A DNA stretch of 64,000 nt from Paenibacillus ottowii (GTDB taxonomy: Bacteria > Bacillota > Bacilli > Paenibacillales > Paenibacillaceae), in assembly GCF_006874425.1 (NCBI RefSeq), contig NZ_VIJZ01000015.1, positions 1 through 64,000 of the forward strand, given 5' to 3'. The translations under genes and the position numbers were made by a program. Below are positions 59,758-64,000 of this stretch, piece by piece. Position 1 is the stretch's first letter; each line of letters begins with the position of its first letter. The notes under the pieces were generated by a model. It did not search any database. It saw only the letters and a program-made list of their open reading frames with translations, and was not told the origin of the DNA.

Positions 59758-61594
59758 ACACACCGTCGGCAGTAAGCATGTCAAAATGAAACAGCAAGGT
59801 CCCATGGGTAGAGGTCCTACGGAGGGGATGGGGACTGGTAAAAAAGCGAATGATTTTAGAAAAAACATACGCCAGCTCTTATCCTACATCAAGGCCTATG
59901 CGCCTATGATTATCTTCTCTATGGTGCTAGCACTGGCCGGCTCCGTCTTCAATGTGATTGGTCCGGATAAGCTCAGCGATATTGCCAACCTGATCCAGGA
60001 AGGAATCGTAACAGGGATTGATATAAATGCTATTGAGAAGATTGTTCTTGTACTGGTGGTTTTGTATGGTCTCGGCCTTATCTTTAATTATTTCCAAGGA
60101 TTCATTACGGTAACCGTGTCACAGCGTCTTACAAAGAAGATGCGGACAGAACTGTCCCAAAAAATCAATCATATGCCTTTGAAGTATTTTGATGCCACGA
60201 GCTATGGTAATGTGCTCAGCCGTGTGACCAACGATGTCGATACCATCGGACAAACATTAAACAATAGTCTCGGCACGCTTGTCAGCGCATTGGCAACTTT
60301 TGTGGGCGCATTGATTATGATGCTGTATACGAACTGGATCATGACCATTACCGGGATTATAGCTACGCTGATCGGTTTTTCACTGATGACCGTAATTATG
60401 AAGCATTCACAGAAATATTTTGTAGCACAGCAAGCAGAGCTTGGTCAGATCAATGGTCATATTGAAGAAACCTATGCTGGTCATAACGTAGTCAAGGTAT
60501 ATAACGGAGAAAGAGCAGCTAAGGAAGTGTTCCATGACATTAATGGACGCTTATATACGAATGCATGGAAATCCCAGTTCATGTCTGGCCTGATGATGCC
60601 AGTTATGATGTTTATCGGGAATTTCGGTTATGTTGCGGTCTGTATTGTGGGCGCTTTGCTGGTGAACCAACATGTTATAACGATCGGAACAATTGTGGCC
60701 TTTATGGTGTATATTCGCTTATTTACACAGCCCTTGTCGCAGTTGGCACAGGCTGCGACCAATCTGCAATCGGCGGCGGCCGCCAGTGAACGTGTATTCG
60801 AATTTCTCGGCGAAGAAGAATTGGCGGATGAGAGTGACAAGACCGTGAGGCTGGATAACGCCAAAGGAGATGTCGTATTCGAACATGTCCGTTTCGGTTA
60901 TAACGAAGACCATATGATTATCAAAGACTTCTCTATGAAAGCTAAAGCGGGTCAGAAAATTGCCATTGTCGGCCCGACAGGTGCTGGTAAAACAACGCTC
61001 GTGAATTTGCTCATGCGATTCTATGAGCTAAACGGAGGGGAAATTTATATTGATGGAACTCCGATTAGTCAATTGACACGTGAGAATGTTCATAAACTAT
61101 TCTGCATGGTACTGCAGGATACATGGCTGTTTGAAGGAACGATTCGTGAGAATATCGTTTTTTCCCAAGAGCATGTTACGGATGAACAGATAGAAGCTGC
61201 ATGTAGGGCAGTGGGTCTGCACAGCTTCCTTAAAACATTACCGCAGGGCTATGATACAGTGCTGGACGACAAGGCCAATCTCTCTGCCGGTCAAAAGCAA
61301 TTAATTACCATTGCAAGAGCCATGATTAAAGATGCTCCTATGCTCATACTGGACGAAGCCACGAGCTCGGTCGATACGCGTACGGAGTTGCTGATTCAAC
61401 AAGCGATGGACCGACTTACTGTAGGGAAAACCTCTTTTGTGATTGCCCACCGTCTCTCAACGATTAAGAACGCCGATCTGATTCTGGTCATGAAGGATGG
61501 TAACATTATTGAAACGGGTAATCATGAGGAATTGCTGAGCAAAGGCGGATTCTATGCCGATTTATATAACAGCCAGTTCGAAAATGCATCCTAA
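59744..61594 (+). CDS. Heterodimeric ABC exporter, subunit 2 (catalytic Walker B)
   Basis: A 616-residue half-transporter. A charged, Gly-rich N-terminal stretch of about 45 residues precedes six TM helices. The NBD has Walker A GPTGAGKTT, canonical Walker B MLILDEATSSVD with Glu, and a non-canonical signature LSAGQKQL (Ala for Gly). AGGAGG precedes the ATG inside the previous gene. With subunit 1 it makes one full and one degenerate ATP site, as in TM288-like partners. Confidence 0.93.
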   Translation: MDKNEHTVGSKHVKMKQQGPMGRGPTEGMGTGKKANDFRKNIRQLLSYIKAYAPMIIFSMVLALAGSVFNVIGPDKLSDIANLIQEGIVTGIDINAIEKIVLVLVVLYGLGLIFNYFQGFITVTVSQRLTKKMRTELSQKINHMPLKYFDATSYGNVLSRVTNDVDTIGQTLNNSLGTLVSALATFVGALIMMLYTNWIMTITGIIATLIGFSLMTVIMKHSQKYFVAQQAELGQINGHIEETYAGHNVVKVYNGERAAKEVFHDINGRLYTNAWKSQFMSGLMMPVMMFIGNFGYVAVCIVGALLVNQHVITIGTIVAFMVYIRLFTQPLSQLAQAATNLQSAAAASERVFEFLGEEELADESDKTVRLDNAKGDVVFEHVRFGYNEDHMIIKDFSMKAKAGQKIAIVGPTGAGKTTLVNLLMRFYELNGGEIYIDGTPISQLTRENVHKLFCMVLQDTWLFEGTIRENIVFSQEHVTDEQIEAACRAVGLHSFLKTLPQGYDTVLDDKANLSAGQKQLITIARAMIKDAPMLILDEATSSVDTRTELLIQQAMDRLTVGKTSFVIAHRLSTIKNADLILVMKDGNIIETGNHEELLSKGGFYADLYNSQFENAS

Positions 61595-61670
61595 AAAATA
61601 CAGTTTTAGGAAAATAGAATAACAACACATGGAACTGGACAAACGTCTGAGCAAGAACGTTGAATCTTAA

Positions 61671-61697
61671 AAAGCCGCTATATAGCGGCTTTTTTAT
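61671..61697 (+). terminator. Terminator of the MarR-ABC operon
   Basis: AAAGCCGCTA pairs perfectly with TAGCGGCTTT over a 2-base loop, in a run of A and T on the two sides. Confidence 0.92.
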
Positions 61698-61712
61698 TTA
61701 TTGAAGAAGTTT

Positions 61713-61814
61713 TTATGGATTAATAATTTTATTGAACGTTTCCTGAAGGAACAAAGGAAAATCATCATAACGTAAATTCTCAGCAATTTGGGTAACAGTT
61801 GCGAAAGAGCCTAG
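61713..61814 (-). pseudogene. Decayed ORF, C-terminal remnant
   Basis: 33 minus-strand codons read like a protein tail (LGSFATVTQIAENLRYDDFP... NKIINP, then stop). Just upstream, another frame gives GAIDTIIDID, ending in a stop at the junction, as if one base was lost; further upstream a third frame gives WYDTIKYLMKD. The set looks like a frameshifted gene. I do not recognise the family. No start or ribosome site is visible. The remaining 61880-62089 shows nothing. Confidence 0.35.
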
Positions 61815-62089
61815 TCAATATCGATGATTGTATCGATTGCACCTTGTCTTTCATTAAGTATTTAATTGTATCGTACCACATGATTCAAGCAGGTACATAA
61901 TACATTGGAGAAACATTACCGTTACTTTCATAAACCTAGGTTAAGTATTTTCAACATACATATTCCATGGGGAAAGCAGAATCGAGTTAATAAAACCGGC
62001 TGCAAAAAGCCTTTAAGCCCATTCTCTTCTTTCATGATTTTCCGAATTTCGGGAATACTCTGAGCAAAGTGAAAACAGGAGGAATCACG

Positions 62090-62680
62090 ATGTGGATTAT
62101 AGTCTGGAGCACGATTCTTTTGGCTTGTATCGGTACCTTGTTTCTAAGGATAGCAGGACGAAAATCCATTTCACAAATGACAATCCCACAGGTTATGATT
62201 TTATTGGCTATCGGTACTGTGCTTGGTTCTGAAGTAAGCGGGAAGGGGATGACGAATACGATTCTGGCACTCGGCACTTTCATTTTATTCCTTATCGTTG
62301 TTGAATGGATTACGCTGCGTTCGAACCGTATAGAGTCGATTTTAAAAGGAAAAAGTGTGTCCGTCATTCATGAAGGTAAACTAGAAATAGATAATTTACG
62401 CAGGCTTCGAGTGTCTGTCGACGACCTTGAAAAACGTCTGCGAATGGTCGGAATTTCGAATATTGAAGATGTGAAGCATGGTACTATTGAAAATAATGGC
62501 GAGTTTGGCTATGAGTTGTACCCCGAAGCAAAGCCAGTAACAAAAAAAGACATGGAGCTTATGTTGAAAGCTTATTTGCCTCAGCTAAAAAGAGACGTTT
62601 CATCAGGGGTGAAAAGAATTTCTTTAGAAGGAGACCAGACAGAACCCCATCGTGACGAAGTTCCTACTCACCTTCAATGA
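62090..62680 (+). CDS. DUF421 (YetF-like) membrane protein
   Basis: A 196-residue protein with about three TM helices in the first 85 residues and a cytoplasmic domain typical of DUF421/YetF. The hallmark RIAGRKSISQMTIPQV follows TM1. The soluble part has EGKLEIDNLRRLRVSVDDLEKRLRMVGISNIEDVKHGTIENNGEFG, cited here only as the DUF421 core. Function is unclear; some members sit in the spore membrane. AGGAGG precedes the ATG at 62090, preferred over the GTG at 62069. Confidence 0.87.
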   Translation: MWIIVWSTILLACIGTLFLRIAGRKSISQMTIPQVMILLAIGTVLGSEVSGKGMTNTILALGTFILFLIVVEWITLRSNRIESILKGKSVSVIHEGKLEIDNLRRLRVSVDDLEKRLRMVGISNIEDVKHGTIENNGEFGYELYPEAKPVTKKDMELMLKAYLPQLKRDVSSGVKRISLEGDQTEPHRDEVPTHLQ

Positions 62681-62867
62681 TTTTAAAGTAGAAGAAAACG
62701 CCTCAACACTACATCTGAGCCTAAAAGAGATTATTTAAATATGGAAAAGAACCCGGCGATGATAAAGCTTAATCGGAACATTCCGGATAGAGTTTTTCCC
62801 TAAGTACTGTCCGTCGCACAACCAAAAATATATATTATAAATATAATTTGGTCTGAAAAGTTATATG

Positions 62868-62890
62868 GAGCTGCGCAGCAGCTCTTTTTT
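62868..62890 (+). terminator. Rho-independent terminator, no obvious gene before it
   Basis: GAGCTGC pairs with GCAGCTC over GCA, then six T. It is about 190 bases after the DUF421 stop. In 62681-62867 and 62891-63142 I see no gene; AT-rich stretches near 62825-62850 could be a promoter for a short transcript. Confidence 0.8.
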
Positions 62891-63142
62891 GTTGGTTCAA
62901 AACAGAGTAAATCAAAGATCTTCTTCATTGCTGACGATCATTTGTAGATACTGGGGAAAACCGAGTCGGTGGCGGCATTGTGTAGTGGGATAGGATAAGG
63001 GCATCTACCATATTAAACAGCATTAATATAGGGCAATGCTATATCATTCTGCTTTAAAAAAATTATTTTCTTGTGAACCAAATCAATTCCTTGATGATCT
63101 AATTTATAGATAAACTTTAAAAGGAGAGGGGGGAACTACTGC

Positions 63143-64000
63143 GTGGAACTAACAGAGAAAGCAGAGCTTGCAATACAAGGGGACAAGGAAGCTTTCATGA
63201 ATATGATAAGAGCTGTCCAACAAAACTTATATGTAATAGCAAGATCGATTGTTAAAAATGAAGAAGATTGTGCGAACACTATACAGGAGGCCATTGTCAA
63301 AGCTTTTTCAAATGTACATAGACTGAAAGAGCCTGCTTATTTTAAAACATGGATCATTCGGATTTTGATCAACGAGTGTAATCGGATTATTAAGAAAAAG
63401 AAGAGAGTATCCCCTGTCCCTTATGATTTAAGAAAGACGTCATATAAGGGTGAATATGAACAAATCGAGCTGTTTGAGGTAATTGATGGACTGGATGAAC
63501 AAAGTCCAAAGTACAAGGGCTTGGTCATCCCTAATACAGTAGAGATCGCAGTGGATAACATCCTTTCATCACTTTTTGATCAAAATATGAAAAAGAGATC
63601 CCCCCACAAAAGATGGAGATGGGCAGCAGTAGCCGTTGCTTTCTTTTTCGTTCTGGGTGCAGTTTCTATCCTCACCTTTCCGACATTTGCCGAAGTACTC
63701 AGGTCATTGTTTGCCAAGGATAATCAATTATATCGGACTGATGCGTGCACAGGAATTGGGATTGGTGATTAATCCTCATATTAAGGTGAAGGACAAAGGT
63801 TACACGCTGGTGATTAATGAGGCTGTTGCTGATCCTACCCGAGTGACCCTTGCACTTCAACTTTTTGATGAAAATGGGAAGCATGATCGCGACAAGCTCG
63901 GTCTTGGCGATGTGAATACGATTACGATCAAAGATGATAAAGGAAACGTAGTGGGTAGCATGTACGATTGGGGTACACGAGTGATTTTTATTATATGGTT
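63143..64000 (+). pseudogene. Sigma factor/anti-sigma (DUF4179) fusion pseudogene with frameshifts, runs off the window
   Basis: The first ~110 codons are ECF sigma region 2 (NMIRAVQQNLYVIARSIVKN, then TIQEAIVKAFSNVHRLKEP and FKTWIIRILINECNRII). After IELFEVIDGLDEQ the sigma region 4 is missing. The frame passes into an anti-sigma/DUF4179 protein: PNTVEIAVDNILSSL, a TM helix (WAAVAVAFFFVLGAVSILTF) and FPTFAEVLRSLF. The frame stops at 63772. The DUF4179 sequence continues in another frame from about 63735 (MRAQELGLVINPHIKVKDKG) and seems to shift again near 63980. The start is GTG with a GGAGAGGGG site. It reflects deletion joining a sigma gene to its downstream anti-sigma gene, followed by decay. 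Confidence 0.75.

Noticed and set aside
1..64000. Insertion sequences or transposase genes as the cause of the gene fragments
   Set aside because: No transposase motif or paired terminal inverted repeats with target duplications could be seen; deletions fit the fragments better.

Overview
The window looks like chromosome of a low-to-mid GC, spore-forming Firmicute of the Paenibacillus polymyxa group. A GH43 arabinoxylan hydrolase with CBM6 and CBM36 modules is followed by a GH16 lichenase, the order and lengths I recall for xynD and gluB of P. polymyxa. The GerA germination operon, B. subtilis-type Shine-Dalgarno sites, cre boxes and many GTG/TTG starts agree with this. All calls come from reading the sequence; no database search was run.

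Layout. 1-2.5 kb: end of an rRNA operon (5S), an alpha/beta hydrolase and a HAD phosphatase. 2.5-16 kb: a sugar-utilisation block with alpha-galactosidase and LacI regulator, a YesMN-type two-component pair, a CUT1 ABC importer (binding protein and two permeases, no ATPase) with a cre box, a secreted GH13 enzyme and a Gfo/Idh/MocA oxidoreductase. The last two share a nearly duplicated promoter. 16-21 kb: a DUF3231 protein, a WGxxGxxG protein, a divergent MFS/LysR pair, and a Tet(L)-like efflux pump preceded by a 20-codon leader peptide. 21-24 kb: secreted CE4 deacetylase-CBM36 and GH5 enzymes. 24-28 kb: aldo/keto reductase with AraC regulator, a streptothricin-type acetyltransferase and a DUF1349 protein. 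28-33 kb (minus strand): MFS, class III aminotransferase, zinc dehydrogenase and HAD phosphatase, a gene set resembling the azasugar (nojirimycin-type) signature. 33-36.3 kb: uxuA, a GntR regulator and uxuB, with two identical 16-bp palindromes. 36.3-40.2 kb: gene fragments, a YczE-like membrane protein and MarR regulator with paired operators, paiA, and a guanidine-I riboswitch controlling ykkCD. 40-46.7 kb: an amidase lipoprotein and the gerAA-AC-AB operon. 46.8-51.4 kb: kdpDE, a small membrane protein with the same tandem-repeat box, and an azoreductase remnant. 51.4-57.2 kb: xynD, gluB, a small ferritin-like protein, a broken hydrolase and nitronate monooxygenase. 57.4-61.6 kb: a MarR-controlled heterodimeric ABC exporter. 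61.7-64 kb: a decayed ORF, a DUF421 protein, and a sigma/anti-sigma fusion pseudogene running off the window.

Themes. (1) Plant polysaccharide and uronate use: alpha-galactoside, alpha-glucan, beta-glucan, arabinoxylan and glucuronate/galacturonate derivatives, with CcpA-type sites. (2) Small-molecule defence and efflux: tetracycline-type, guanidinium, streptothricin, polyamine acetylation, ABC export. (3) Marked local gene decay: at least six fragments or pseudogenes, several with apparently lost ATG starts, showing recent reduction of accessory genes. The most interesting leads are the azasugar-like operon, the tet leader peptide, the duplicated promoter, the KdpE-like boxes that link an unknown small protein to kdpDE, and the sigma/anti-sigma fusion.
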